64,000 nt of DNA. Origin: Antedon mediterranea (lineage: Eukaryota > Echinodermata > Crinoidea > Comatulida > Antedonidae). Positions within the stretch are counted from its first letter, which is position 1; each line of letters begins with the position of its first letter. Below, in pieces: positions 11,041-22,655 of the stretch. Position numbers and translations under genes: made by a program. The stretch spans positions 23,372,501 to 23,436,500 of the forward strand of contig NC_092672.1 in assembly GCF_964355755.1 (NCBI RefSeq). Direction: 5' to 3'. The notes under the pieces are model-generated. The model did not search any database. It saw nothing but the letters and a program-made list of their open reading frames with translations, and was not told where the DNA came from.

Positions 11041-13708
11041 CAAGTAGAGTCACCAGTCAAAATTGCTAAATTATAGCAGGTATCCTGCTATACTTTATTT
11101 GCACAAGTAATTAGCATTGTTTACATAATAGATTAATCAACTGATAACATGTGTACTACAAGTTTTTTCAGCATATCCTAACTTTTTTCAGAAACATATT
11201 TCATCACTTTAAACAAGATAAATGTGTTCAGAAGTATTTAAAACATACAAATTTATCTTTGATTTGTAAAAATCCATCAAATATAACGTATTTTGAAACT
11301 TAGAAAAGTATTTAATTTCCTTAGAGCCAAGACCTTAGAACACGAATGCTGTTCTGTCTGTTGTCTTCCCTCCACCTACCAGTGCAATGCTTGCCTGTAT
11401 GCTTTGAATAGAAAACCGTTCAGGCGAAACGATCGACTTCCGGTAAAGTTTAGCAGGCTAACTCTCTCGTGACTACGGAGAGTTTGCGGACGCAAAGCTC
11501 CATTTCCTATTCTCCCAATGTAAAGTTTAGCAGGCTAACTCTCTCGTGACTCTGGAGAGTTTGCGGACGCAAAGCTCCATCCCTATTCTTCCAATGTAAA
11601 GTTTAGCAGGCTAACTCTCCTGACTCTGGAGAGTTTACAGACGCCAGCGCAAAGCTCCTTTCATAAAGTTTAGATTTGCTGGGGGACATGTGACATATGT
11701 ATACTGTATTTTATTAATAATTCAGTAGAAGATAATTAATAGGAAACTTATATTTTAAAGATGTGACCTATACCAATTCAAAATTACAATAATTACTACG
11801 TTTTGTTTTAAATTTAAAATGTGTTTATCGTACACGACGTGTGAATATGTTTTTGACCCGGGCTTCCTTGTCCTTTGTGACTAATAATAGAGGCATATTT
11901 TCGTATTTTAAAATAAATACGCAATAAAATTCATATAAATAAAAATTATATTATATAATATATATTTTATATTATATATTAAAATGTATTTTATCTATTA
12001 TTAAGTATTTCAAAAAAATAAGCTCAGATGCCGGTGGTGAGTAAAATATGCGCACTAAAAATAACTTTGGAAAACACCCACCCTAGTTTCAAAACACGAT
12101 CGCATGTCACGAGGTTAAAATAAAAGATGATGAAATTATTTTGTTATCAATCAGGCTTTTTAATTATATTATACTCCCCAAAATTTATTTTCTGCGATTA
12201 AAATTATAATTTTAATAAAAATATATTTTCCGTAAAATAATCTAATTAATTTAGTATTAGTATAAGACTAACATCAATTCTTTTCAAAACTACACTGTTT
12301 TATTTGACATTGCGTGAACCTGAAAATCGCCAACGAAATGTCAACGATGTTACACCAATACCACACATGGATAAGTAGCCTGCTACCAAGATCGGGCCCA
12401 ACGCGACAGGCCCCAGTTTTTAGGGCTTTGACTAGTTCACGCACGATTTTACTGATATAGAAAAGATTATTTAAGTTCAGTTTATTAGTGTTAGATTGAT
12501 TTTTAGGAGTTTAATTGATTATTTTGCGGTTAAGTCTAGGGATGGCCTAAGCCTCTTCCTATTTTATTTATGGGCCTGGCTGTCCATCGTCAGTCCTGAT
12601 TGTTTTAAACAAACATGGTAACAGACCTACTGTACCTACTGGCCTAGATTTAACAAATCAAAAGACATCTCTTTTTGTTTTACCCTTTCTTTACACCACC
12701 AGCACATTTACACATTACTGATATCGTCTATTATATCCTGTATAATGGTTTTCACCCATATGCCTATTGTTCTTCAAACTTCTTTTCATAGCAATTAACA
12801 ATTGGTCTGTAGTTCATTTCCTTTAATGTTTATTGGATTCTGTTCTTTGTTCATTATATTGTTTATTAAAAAAATTAGCAGGCACAGAATAATAAAAACA
12901 CATTCAAGCGAAAATTGTAATTTTATCAGGTGCTTAATGAATATTCTGATTAATTTTCAACATGTAAATTGCCCAATTGAAATGCGTTGTTTTGTCAAAT
13001 AAGTTGACTCCAGTATGTTTCCTTGTACTAATAGGCCTATAATATTTATTTATTTTACTTACTCTGGATGCACCTTCATTCAAGAAGTGTGCCACTGTTT
13101 CAAAAGTCTAGCTTCCAAATAATTATTATATTATATGTAAAAAAAGTGGAGTAACGTTTACTTTAGGTAACTAATTATAAAAGGCATTCATTTTAAATGT
13201 GTTATAATTATAGCTAATTCTTTATTTTGTTATTTACTTTATTAATATATTAGCTTTTTACTATATTAATATTAGCAAGGAGTTATTTAATTACTTATGT
13301 GTACACATTGAGAATACCATAGATATATTATATTGAAAATATCTCTATGAGAATCCCTACCAACTGTACTATCTTCAGACTAGCCAGCAAGTTTGGAATA
13401 GCCAACATGCATTTGAGCAGTGGGGTGTGTGTAATAATTAGAATAGCCACAAGGATATCTCAGAAAAATTAGATATTTTATCATAACTTTTGAACTACTG
13501 GACAGATTTTTTTGCAAAAAAATCTATAATAATTCTTCAAAAAATGCAAGTCTATAGCAATCAACTTAATAACGAAAAAGTTATTGTGAATATTACTGAA
13601 ATTGTGTTCAGGCAGAATGAGTTTATATCACACTTCCTGTTCACCAAGATAAATTAATCAGATACGATTTTAATCCTTTTTTTCCACTTTGACTGGTGAC
13701 TCTACTTG
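11041..13708. mobile_element. TIR element nested in the piggyBac-like element
   Basis: The ends CAAGTAGAGTCACCAGTCAA and its inverse TTGACTGGTGACTCTACTTG are flanked by TA on both sides (11039-11040 and 13709-13710), as in Tc1/mariner-type insertions. The interior is AT-rich and includes a 77-bp triplication (11443-11668). No transposase ORF was recognised, although the length (2.67 kb) would allow a decayed one. Confidence 0.65.
11443..11668. repeat. 77-bp tandem triplication
   Basis: Three copies start at 11443, 11520 and 11596 with the phrase GTAAAGTTTAGCAGGCTAAC. Each contains a self-complementary CTCTC...GAGAG pair around GTGACT. The third copy is diverged and slightly rearranged at its 3' end. 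Confidence 0.85.
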
Positions 13709-13869
13709 TAATGAATCAGATCACATACATGGTTTCAATCAGCTTTAATAAAAACATCGAATTGGGCTAAAAACGCTGGCGGTGGCAGTTTCTAACTGGA
13801 AAAACCTCTGGCAGTCAAAGTGTTAATTGCCAGAAAAACAGTATTTTGCATTGAAATATTTAGTTGATG

Positions 13870-15600
13870 GAAAATAATGTTAAACTTGGAAATAATTGCG
13901 TCAATGGTTTTTATAAATTTTTAAATCTATTTTGTGTAAAGAGATACAGAAAGACCTCCCAAAAAATCTGACCTTGTAAATAGGTCATTTGAGGTCAAAA
14001 GGGGTCAGAATGCAAAACAGGACAGGTCCCCAGTTTACTACAACTATTCATGTTTGATCAACATTTACAAGTAGTTCATAACAATTATCAACAATTTTCA
14101 TATTTTACCTATAGTGTTACCTTAGCAACCATTTCTATGTGTAACTAAGGAAAGTAATTTAAAAAAAACGTAAAAAATGGCGTTTTTATTAATACAAAGA
14201 ATTGATTGCATTTGTAATTTTTCTCAATTTTACTTCTACTGCATTCCATTAATGACAAACTTGACCTTGTAAATTCATTCATTTTGAGGTCAACATTTTA
14301 CCATAGTAACTGTTTCTAAAATTTCAAAAAAATAAGGGGTTTTTCATAAATACAAAACATTTTTTCTACATAGTTTTACATTTCTACTTTTTGCCAAATT
14401 TACTTTAAATACTGAATCCTAATAATCTCAGAAAGAAAGTCTTGACGAATCTGAATAAAGGTAAAAAAAATGACCTTTAGTGTTATCTTAAACCTGTTTA
14501 CGTAACAAATGATATTTAAAAAAAAAATTAAATATGGAGTTTCATGAAAAAAAAAATTTACATATTGAGATCAAATGACATCAACATTTTACCTATAGTG
14601 TATTGTAGCAACTGTTTCTATACGTAACTAAGTACAATTTTTTTAATATGGGGTTTCATGACTACAAACAATTGATTACATAGCTTTACTACCTTTTCCC
14701 AAATTTACTTATCTACTGAATCCCAGAAAATGTCTGACCTTGGGAAAGGGTAATTTGTTGGGTCAAGTTATGTCAAAATGTATTATTTATGTTATCTTAG
14801 AACCTGTTTCTATGCGTAACTAAGGATAATTGTTTTTTTAAATACAGTTGAACCTCCCGTAAGTGGCCACCCTCGGGACCTGGAAAAGTGGCCGCTTACG
14901 GGCGGTGACCCCTTACGGGAGGTTCTGCCGATAAAGGGCCAAAATCACTTATTATGGCTATATACGCTATTCTTAACGAAACGAGCCTCTCAATTTTCCA
15001 GCTAATTGTAGGCCTATTATTATTTATAATCAGGTGGTTTAGTATTTTTTAGCATTTTCAGACAAATTTTAAAAACTTTTATCATATGAAAAATGGTCGG
15101 TCAAAATCTGTGTAGTTTTCTCATCTCTTCACAGTAATGTTTTTAAAACCTCTTCAAAATAAAGCTAATATATAAAGAAATACAATAAACATGCACCTCT
15201 AATTCATAGATCCATGCAATAAGTATCACATTTTTCGATTGGCCGCATACAAAAAATCTCATTTTTAGTATAAAAAGGTGCCCGCAGCTGCTTACGGTAA
15301 GCACCAAATGCACTAATTAGATAGGAAGAACAAACAGGCTTTTCAAAGTGGGTCCGTCAAGGGAGGTGGTCGCTGTAAATAAAATATGGGGTTTTCATGA
15401 ATAAAAATAATCACAGAAGAAAGTGCTTACGAATATGACCTTGTGAAACGGTAATTTGAAAATGCAAATAAGGCATGCCTGCTAATAATCTACAAATTTA
15501 AATTTGTATGAGATAAATATACAAAATTTAAAGAATATCTCATTTTTAGTTACCATAGTAACTGTTGCTATGCATAACTAAGGGAAATTAAATAATTATC
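13870..15600. repeat. Degenerate tandem array inside the inverted-repeat structure
   Basis: About six diverged copies (period roughly 150-230 bp) of a unit with these landmarks: TGACCTTGTAAA, AGGTCAA, ACCTATAGTGTTA, CTTAG.AACTGTTTCTATG, GTAACTAAGG, TTTTTTTAAA and TATGGGGTTTCATG. Copies are seen near 13960, 14260, 14440, 14570, 14730 and 15430. The array is interrupted by the TIR element at 14845-15375. Confidence 0.65.
14845..15375. mobile_element. TA-flanked MITE, pogo/Tigger-like
   Basis: It is bounded by TA dinucleotides at 14843-14844 and 15376-15377. The left end is CAGTTGAACCTCCCGTAAG; the right end, read inverted, is CAGCGACCACCTCCCTTGAC. These are imperfect inverted ends of pogo-like style. 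An inner inverted motif (CTTACGGG/CCCGTAAG) lies in the left 90 bp. It sits within one unit of the degenerate tandem array, whose TTTAAA...AAATATGGGG phrase continues on both sides. No ORF. Confidence 0.65.
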
Positions 15601-15785
15601 AGATAATTATTGATTAATAATTAATACTGAATCCAACCATCACAGTAAAAAAAATATAGAATTTAAAACCAATATTTAATAATAAAGTGTGATATTTTAC
15701 ATGCTGACCTTAAATGAAATGAAATTTCAAATCAGGGCTTCAATATTTGTTATGTAGCATTAACATACCTGAGTATATCATTGAC

Positions 15786-16140
15786 TTTTGATTGGTTCTA
15801 TTTTGGGGAGGGGAAAGTGGTGGATCCAGGACTTTTAAATAGTTAGGGCGTTGAAGGCGAGGGTCTAAAAACTTAACTTTATGTCCTATCTTTTGCATTG
15901 TAATTTTAACTTGGGGTGGGTGGGGGCTTGGAGAAAAGGGGAGGGGGTGGGATGGAGGAGTTTGAATCCGTCTATTCATTGGGGCGATAGTAGCGGCAGT
16001 GTGGGTGGTGCTTGAATGCATGCATTTGACACTCTATAGTGGATGATCGACCAAAGTGTTGCAGTTTATCTTTTTGTGGTTATAGTCGGGGTGGGTGGGG
16101 GGGGGGGGGAGGGGTGGTAGTCGAAAGTGGTGGTGGATGG
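15786..16140 (+). other. G-rich strand-asymmetric tract
   Basis: This stretch has repeated G runs on the + strand (GGGGTGGGTGGGGG, GGGGAGGGGGTGGG, then a 12-G run near 16098-16109). Several sets of four or more G runs are within quadruplex spacing. The apparent minus-strand ORF here is just the Pro/His/Ser translation of the C-rich strand. Confidence 0.6.
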
Positions 16141-16439
16141 GCATGTGGGATCTGCTTAGGTTAGCAAATAAAAGAAGTAAACAAATGAAAGAGGAGCTTC
16201 AAAATTAGAGGAGTAATCTGTTGCAAAGATTAAAATTCACAACGATCTTATAATTTATTCAAATTTCCAGAGGATATAACCTATAAAACGACATTAAAAC
16301 TGGGAATTACAGAATCTATAATTAAAAATTAATTTTTTTCTCACAACACAACTAGAACTATATAAAACATTAAGAATTTTTCTGACCAAATCAAATAATC
16401 AAAGAAAATAAAATGTTTTTACTAATATACCATGTTTTT

Positions 16440-17025
16440 TTTAAATAAAAATGCCTATGTTTCTCGCAACACTGCTTGTAGATTTTAAATTTACCCCAGT
16501 ATTTTATTTTAGAAATCAATTATTAAATATTAGAACTACCTATTTGTAATAAATCAGCTAAAAAAATACACCACTTTGGGCGTTATGGTGAAGTAAAATT
16601 TAGTTGCATTGAACAATTTAAAAAAAGTGAAAAACACCCCTTTTTAAATAAATGGTATCTCCCAAAGAATGAAATAAAAAAAATAAAAAAAATTGAAACA
16701 GGTACACAATGCATTGTTATTATGCATACACTAATTATTTTTTATAATTAAATGAACAACACAAAAATATCGTTCATCAAAGTAGTACTAATATCCATTT
16801 TAAAAAACCATAAAAATGGACAAAATTTGTCAAAAACACAAATTTGGCCGTTGCCATGGAAATATACGTGTGAAATAAAAAATACTTCATATTTGATTTC
16901 TCTCAACACATATATAGCCATGTGCAAAATTTGAAAGAAATCCATTTTTTTGAGTCTGCCACTTTTTTTGATATTTCTTTGATTCTTACAGACAATGGCT
17001 CTTAAGGCAGCAAAAAAAAAAGTGA
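16440..17025. repeat. Right arm of the 7.7-kb inverted-repeat structure
   Basis: Inverted partner of 9345-10077. In this orientation the landmarks appear as TTTACCCCAGT, CACCACTTTGG, AAACACCCC, CCGTTGCCATGG, GAAATCCATTTTTT and CAGACAATGGCTC. Apparent short ORFs here on both strands share no recognised motif and are low-complexity. Confidence 0.6.
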
Positions 17026-17161
17026 TGAACAGGTGGCAAGCATTTCTATCCACATGAGACCCCTTATAAATAACAAAATATAAAAACACAAACATTGGTT
17101 TCGATTAAATAAAATAAAAATAAAAATAGCTGAAATGATTCTATTTTCAGTTTCATATACA

Positions 17162-17340
17162 TTGCTGATAGCATACACCTCAATCATCACATTTTTTAAA
17201 GTTAAATGGTATTATAGTCAGTATGTTTTTATAAATTGATAACGTTCAATAGAATACTCATAACACATTTCATAGCATAAACTTCTTTTGAATATTTAAC
17301 TGTATTTTAGTATTATGCAGGTTAGATAACAGCACTAACA
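17162..17340 (+). repeat. Stray copy of the cassette intron
   Basis: About 180 bp match 21802-21990, 52990-53160 and 57317-57500 (shared phrase TGCTGATAGCATACACCTCA and AATAGAATACTCATAACAC). It marks a fourth, much shortened copy of the duplicated intron, upstream of coding exon 3 and next to the right arm of the inverted-repeat structure. Confidence 0.75.
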
Positions 17341-18409
17341 ATTGTTATCGAACATAATTTAAACCAAATCATACATACAACGATAAGACATTAACCGATT
17401 CCGTTTAAAACCAGTTTAAGGTCAACATTTTAAATTTAAATTAATTTATGTTTCTATCCACTCTACCATTTTCATATAAAGATATTGTGGAACCACGTCA
17501 GGTCAAGTTCAATATTGAATATCGAAACGTGGCAGGCTGAAGGCGCTTGACCTTTGACAAGATCACCTAAAATTTATAAATTTAAACTTACGATACTTAG
17601 TATTATATATTTAGGAATAGCCGCTCCATAATCTCTTTGCTTTTCTTCCTTATATCTATATTTTATTTTTTCAATTTATACTAACAAATATCTTTTTATT
17701 AATATTATAATCATGACAATAAATATTTAAAAAATACATATAAAATAATATTTAACGCATAACATAGAGTCTAGGATAATTATTTGATATACAAAATCAT
17801 TACACCCAACTACTGTCTTTATCTCCTTGTGCGGAACATCATTTGAATAATAGAACAAGTCACACATCTACATATAATTTAACATCGTATACTCTATCCC
17901 TACTCCACATCCCTACTCTATCAGACACTATTGCAACATGAAAATAAGTATGATGGTTTATGTGAAATAGTACAACACACACTATTAATTATTCAGCTCT
18001 ATACTAAATTGATTTTAAATATAATATATAAAAAAGTCCTACATTATCATTCATGCTTATATTAACAAATATTGCCTATTTTTCTCTCTTTCTTTTAAAA
18101 ATAGATTACTTTTTAAAGGCACATAATTTAACTCATCAGCTTTTGTATTTTTGTTATATGAAAGAACAGATTTCACACAGCAGTTTGAAACGGTGGGCCC
18201 ATACAAACAATTCAATTGTCCACTTATAAAATGTACCATAACATTAACAAATTGATAAAACCTAACCACTTTTAAATAAAACAACCCAAAACATGGTAGA
18301 ACACTGGAGGCCTTTTGCCACCCCTCCACCACCAGTTCCTGAGGCCGTTGTTCAAACTTTGTCCCAAACCCCCTTTCCCCCTCCCTATTTTTCAAGGCTG
18401 GATCCACCT
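17341..18409. other. Intron DNA, nothing recognised
   Basis: AT-rich sequence without a supported gene or a clear element end. A minus-strand ORF reading MDPALKNREGERGFGTKFEQ begins in a GGATCC-containing repeat word also seen near 15820, so it is probably transposon-derived noise. Confidence 0.4.
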
Positions 18410-18607
18410 CTGGGATTTATTAACAATTTTGTTGATATGATCATCCCAACATAAGTCTGATGCTATTTTGACACCAAGTTTTGTTTGCGTTTTCTCAAAG
18501 ATACAACCATTCATCTGATCAAAATATGTGATGATATGTTTAGAACGTGATATGGAAATAATTTGAAAATTAATTTCCCATGTTACTCCATTGAATAAGA
18601 ACATCAA
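18410..18607 (-). pseudogene. LINE reverse-transcriptase fragment
   Basis: The minus strand encodes about 65 residues with W.INFQIISISRSKHIITYF, MNGCIFEK and KLGVKIASDLCWDDHINKIV. The last phrase is the conserved [Y/K]LGV-x-[I/L]-x-x-x-LxWxxHIxxI block found after the catalytic FADD region in non-LTR (CR1/Jockey/RTE-type) reverse transcriptases. The catalytic part is absent and the frame ends on both sides, so it is a dead 5'-truncated scrap. Confidence 0.72.
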
Positions 18608-18609
18608 TG

Positions 18610-19384
18610 TACATCTGAGGCAAATGACAGAGTCATCAATGTTATTGATTGACTTGTAACATTTTCCTTATTTATAATACGTCATGAACCAATCATGGAA
18701 ATGAATTTAGACACAAACTACTTGTGGTAGTTATCAACATGTTGACCCTATCAGCTCAAGCTCTGTGTTGTATACACAAGGATGTCACCAGCATGTCATG
18801 AGTGGTGGTCAGCGACCCTCCCCACCAAAAAGGGCTTCATAATAAGGTCGAAAAAAATGCATTTCGTAGACAACCCTACAATGTTTTTTGTGAGGTAACA
18901 AGTGTGCAAAATTAATGAGTCAATTTTAACTGACGGAGGATCAAGTTGTAAATTACTCTGAAGCATTTATTATTTATTGTAATCGTTTTCTTCGGGGTGT
19001 TTTTTATCTACTCGACTGACGGCGAATATATAAATAAATTGAAATTTCCCACGGTAGATACATGATAGCACCACACGGTGAACCACAATGAACTAGTAGT
19101 AGTAAATAGGCTTAGGCCAACTTCTAAAACTAAAACGTCCAGTCGAACCAGAAACAATGCCGACAACAAAAGATCGTTAATATTCTAAATATAGTTATCG
19201 GAACGTCGATCGCGCACAGACCTAGAAATTTTTTTTTCATATTACGGCAGGCCTGGAAAACGCGACAAAGATCGTTTCCTAGATTTTGTGTCTGATAACA
19301 AGACATGAAACGCGATACTCTCTCTCCAAATTAACAGTACCCATACGTATAGCACATGTTTTTTTCACTCAAAATTAATTATCG
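18610..19384. other. Intron DNA before the duplicated block
   Basis: No gene. GGCCTA/TAGGCC words and some GC-richer sequence (19080-19330) occur, but no element ends could be defined. Confidence 0.35.
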
Positions 19385-19964
19385 GGGTTAGCTTCAGAAT
19401 ACTAGGGCCATTTTCTTTACACAGTGACATGTCGTAATAATTGGGCCTAGGCCTATGTTAAATCTTAACATGGAAATATAGATTTTGCATATATTTTTTT
19501 ATGTTTACGTCGGTGTATTTATAATTCGCTAAGCCAAGGTAGGATTAAATAATTTAGCGTAAGCCTAGGCCGCCAAAACTAGACTCCACTCTGATGTCGA
19601 TTCGGCGCACCATGTCGTCTTGTCCGGCTAAATTAGGCTAACCACTAAAATGTGTCGTCTCCTACTAGGTCTAGCCTAGGTAGAATTTTTATGCGGCGCC
19701 GATTTTAATTAGTGAACAGTACATTGTTAATTTGCATTGTCCATATGCGTTTTCTAAAAAGGCGAAGACAATTTAGTCAGGTTGCTTAGCACTTTTTTTG
19801 TACACTTTGTGACAAAAGCACCAAACTTGGCAGAAACCTTCTTTAGGACCTAACAATTCTAGAAGGGGTGCCCAAAAATTCTAACAATTTAATAACGTCA
19901 TTTTGACCATGCCCTTTTTTAATATATTATGTATAGCTATGTAAAAATATTTAAAAAATATAAA

Positions 19965-20565
19965 TTACATAAATATGTCAAGTTTGGTATCAAATCATAG
20001 CTTATGACATGTAAAATACCTCTAACATGAGGAAAATATAGTTTCACAATATGACGTCATAAAAGCCACACCCAATATACTGTATACATAACTTCGTGAA
20101 AAAATTAAAGAAATAAATAAATATGGCAAGTTTAGTATCAAATTATAGCTTATTAAATGTAAAATACCACTTACATGAGGAAAATATAATTTCACAATAT
20201 AATGACGTCATAAAAGCCACACCCATTATATACAACATAACTTTGTGAAAAAATTAAAGAAATAAATAAATATGGCATGTTTGGTATTAAATTATAGCTT
20301 ATGGCATGTACAATACCACTAACTATGAGAAAAATATAATTTCACAATATAATGACGTTATCAAAGACACAGCCATTATATATTACAAACTTCGTGGGAA
20401 AATTTAAGAAATCAAATTAATATGGCATGTTTGGTATTAAATTAAAGCTATGACATGTACAAAACCACGGAACTATACAAAGTATAATTTGAACAATATA
20501 ATGATGCCATTACTTAAGCCACACCCATTATATAAATATATATAACTTTCAAAATTTTGAACTAC
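19965..20565. repeat. 150-bp tandem repeat, four units
   Basis: Units start near 19971, 20119, 20268 and 20419 at AAATATGGCAAGTTTGGTAT, and include CATGAGGAAAATATA, ATGACGTCATAAAAGCCACA and ATAACTTCGTGAAAAAATTA. The paralogous block at 55850-56130 has only about two units. Confidence 0.85.
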
Positions 20566-20580
20566 TGTAGATCATTATCA

Positions 20581-20702
20581 AGCTCTGTCTACACTATCCA
20601 ACTTTATGTGAGAAAAAAATGTGATGTGCACATGGTGATGATGATATTTGGGCATAGAGTACACTTTTTTTGTCAAACTTATGTAGTGATAGTGTAGACA
20701 TA
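20581..20702. mobile_element. Short MITE with CTACACTATC ends
   Basis: The inverted ends are CTGTCTACACTATCCAACTT and, inverted, CTATGTCTACACTATCACTA. The interior has GATGTGCACATGGTGATGAT. The whole element is about 120 bp. The paralogous copy at 56126-56243 retains it with a damaged left end, so the insertion predates the cassette duplication. Confidence 0.65.
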
Positions 20703-21090
20703 GCTTAAGATTGACAGAAAGATAAACCGCAACAGGCCTAGAACATGAATTTTAAACTGCCCGGTGATATACTGAAATAAAATTAATTATAAAATGATAT
20801 AGTTAGTATACTGTAATCTGTTTAATATTTCAGAATATAAGTATACCTTGATCATGAGCATAAGAATTAAAAAAAACAATACATTTTACAATGCTTTGTA
20901 GAAATAATAATTTAAAATTGATTGTTGTTTTTAGGAAAATTATTTTCAACATTGAAAAAATATTAATTTATTAATATAAATTAAGGATATTTATAAGATT
21001 ATTAATATTAGTCATTTTTTGTGTGTTAGATATTAAGGAATATGATGTACATTTTTTGTAACTTTGTTTATTATTTAATATTTTCAATAG

Positions 21091-21189
21091 GATGGCAGGA
21101 CAGCCTTAATGTATGCTGCTGATGCAGGTAATACAATCATCTGCCAACTGGTCTTAGATGGAGGAGCTGATGTCAATATGCAGAATAAG
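21091..21189 (+). CDS. Coding exon 3, ankyrin module type A
   Basis: Exactly 33 codons between TTTTCAATAG and GTAAGT, phase 0/0. Module landmarks are DGRTALMYAADAGN (loop and first helix), TIICQLVLDGGADVN (second helix and GADVN hallmark) and MQNK (turn to the next repeat). It fits the ankyrin consensus xGxTALHxAAxxGxxxxxxLLLxxGADVN well, with MY replacing LH. It is the parent or sister of the exon at 56627: six nucleotide differences in 99, four replaced codons and one silent codon. The surrounding intron is shared with 55272-57985. The distance from exon 2 is 12.4 kb, filled by nested transposons. Confidence 0.85.
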
Positions 21190-21340
21190 GTAAGTCATAC
21201 ACACAGTTTATAACATTAATTTAAACCTTCAGTGAAACAAATCAATAAATTGAAACTATTGTTTTTAGAATTTAGATGACTACCAGTACTATAAGACTTT
21301 AGGAAAATCATAGATATTATATAATATCTCTATGGAAAGA

Positions 21341-22113
21341 TTAATTTAGTTGACAATACACTACTGTAGTATCCATGTTCTTATACTATTGTAGTTATAT
21401 TATAATAATACCAATTCTCGTAACAAACATATTTTAAATATATCTTGTACATTCTTAAAATGAATAGAATAACACAATACTGGTATGTGAGGTCAATATA
21501 GAAATGATGAATATTATAAGTTATAAACACATGTGTAATAACTTATTTTCTTCTTTTTTACAAATTATCAAAATATTCTGATTAAATTTGCAATCAAATT
21601 TTTTTTATTAAGAAAATGTATACTTCAAGTTACTTGTTTACAACATTAATATGTGTATTCAATAATATACACATTTATTTTCCATAATTCGTTGCCGAAT
21701 GCTGCTTTAGAAATAAAGTGTGAAATGAATTTTTCACCAAAGTTTTTAAATATTTATGCTATTGATTATTAATTTAACTACTGTACTGTAAATAAAAACT
21801 GCTGATAGCATACACCTCAATCATCAAAGTAAAGTTAAATGGTATTATATTCAGTATGTTTTTATAAATTGATAACATTCAATAGAATACTCATAACACT
21901 TTTCATAGCATAAATTTCTTTTGAACATTAACTTATTTTAGTATGAGGCAAGTTAGATGATTTGTCAAGTTGTATTTTTAAAAAATAGCACTAATAATAG
22001 TTGATATGATAGGAGTTTTAAAAAAAGATTAAGTTGTCTATCATCAACCCTCACCTTAATTCCTTTGCTCTTTATATTTTGAGGATATTTCTAGATTAAA
22101 ATGATATACCTAT
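21341..22113 (+). repeat. Cassette intron, copy 1, part before the big insertion
   Basis: Colinear with 52517-53298 and 56880-57625. It ends at GATATACCTAT, where a 5.15-kb element is inserted; the homologous intron resumes at 27266. Confidence 0.85.
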
Positions 22114-22655
22114 CAGTGGGACAGCCAGTCGACAAATCGTGTCAAATTTCGACTCGGAGAGGGCGCCCTACTTTTCTAATTTGGTTCAAAATTGCTAAAT
22201 TTTAGGGTGTTGGAAAAACACAATATTTGTAAATTTAGCTGATTATCGGAAAAATATTGTTAGTGAAATAAATTCATAAATGGTTTTAATATATTGTCAT
22301 GTAAAATTAAATGTATTTGAACAAAACGATAATCTGTAATTTAACGGCAAAATCAACCAATGTCTTTTTTCCGAAATTGTACCCTAGAAAATCGTTAAAA
22401 TAAAATATTTAGAAAAATTGAACAGTCCTGAATTTAAAATCCCTGTTAGAAAAATTAATAATCTACAGTATACGATATTAAGATACAAAATTCGGTGGTT
22501 GGGATGCAGCTTCGACTATTCAAACTAAAGGTACCACTATTTGTTCCATCGAAAACTAGCGAAACCGCCATTTTGTAAACACATCGTCATCGTGTTTATG
22601 AATTTATTTATAGCGAACGATATACGCGATGTTTATAATTGTCCGCGTATAAGAA

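Larger units (their letters stand above)
10082..13822. mobile_element. piggyBac-like element, 3.7 kb, non-autonomous
   Basis: The element is bounded by TTAA at 10078-10081 and 13823-13826. The terminal inverted repeats read CACTTTGACTGCCA (left) and TGGCAGTCAAAGTG (right). TTAA target duplication with this terminal word is characteristic of the piggyBac superfamily. Left subterminal DNA holds two palindromes AACGAAGATCTTCGTTTTT, the second after another CTTGACTGCCA copy at 10131. No DDD transposase was found; much of the interior is occupied by a second TIR element (11041-13708). 10300-10440 is comparatively GC-rich. Confidence 0.75.
19385..21340 (+). repeat. Duplicated cassette, left part, copy 1
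   Basis: From GGGTTAGCTTCAGAATACTA onward this block is colinear with 55272-56865, including the coding exon. Identity is very high apart from indels. The largest difference is the number of 150-bp tandem units. The left breakpoint is sharp: upstream sequence (19380 versus 55268) is unrelated. Confidence 0.88.

Noticed and set aside
15740-16021. Pro/His-rich minus-strand ORF
   Set aside because: Translation of a C-rich strand without domain, start context or conservation.
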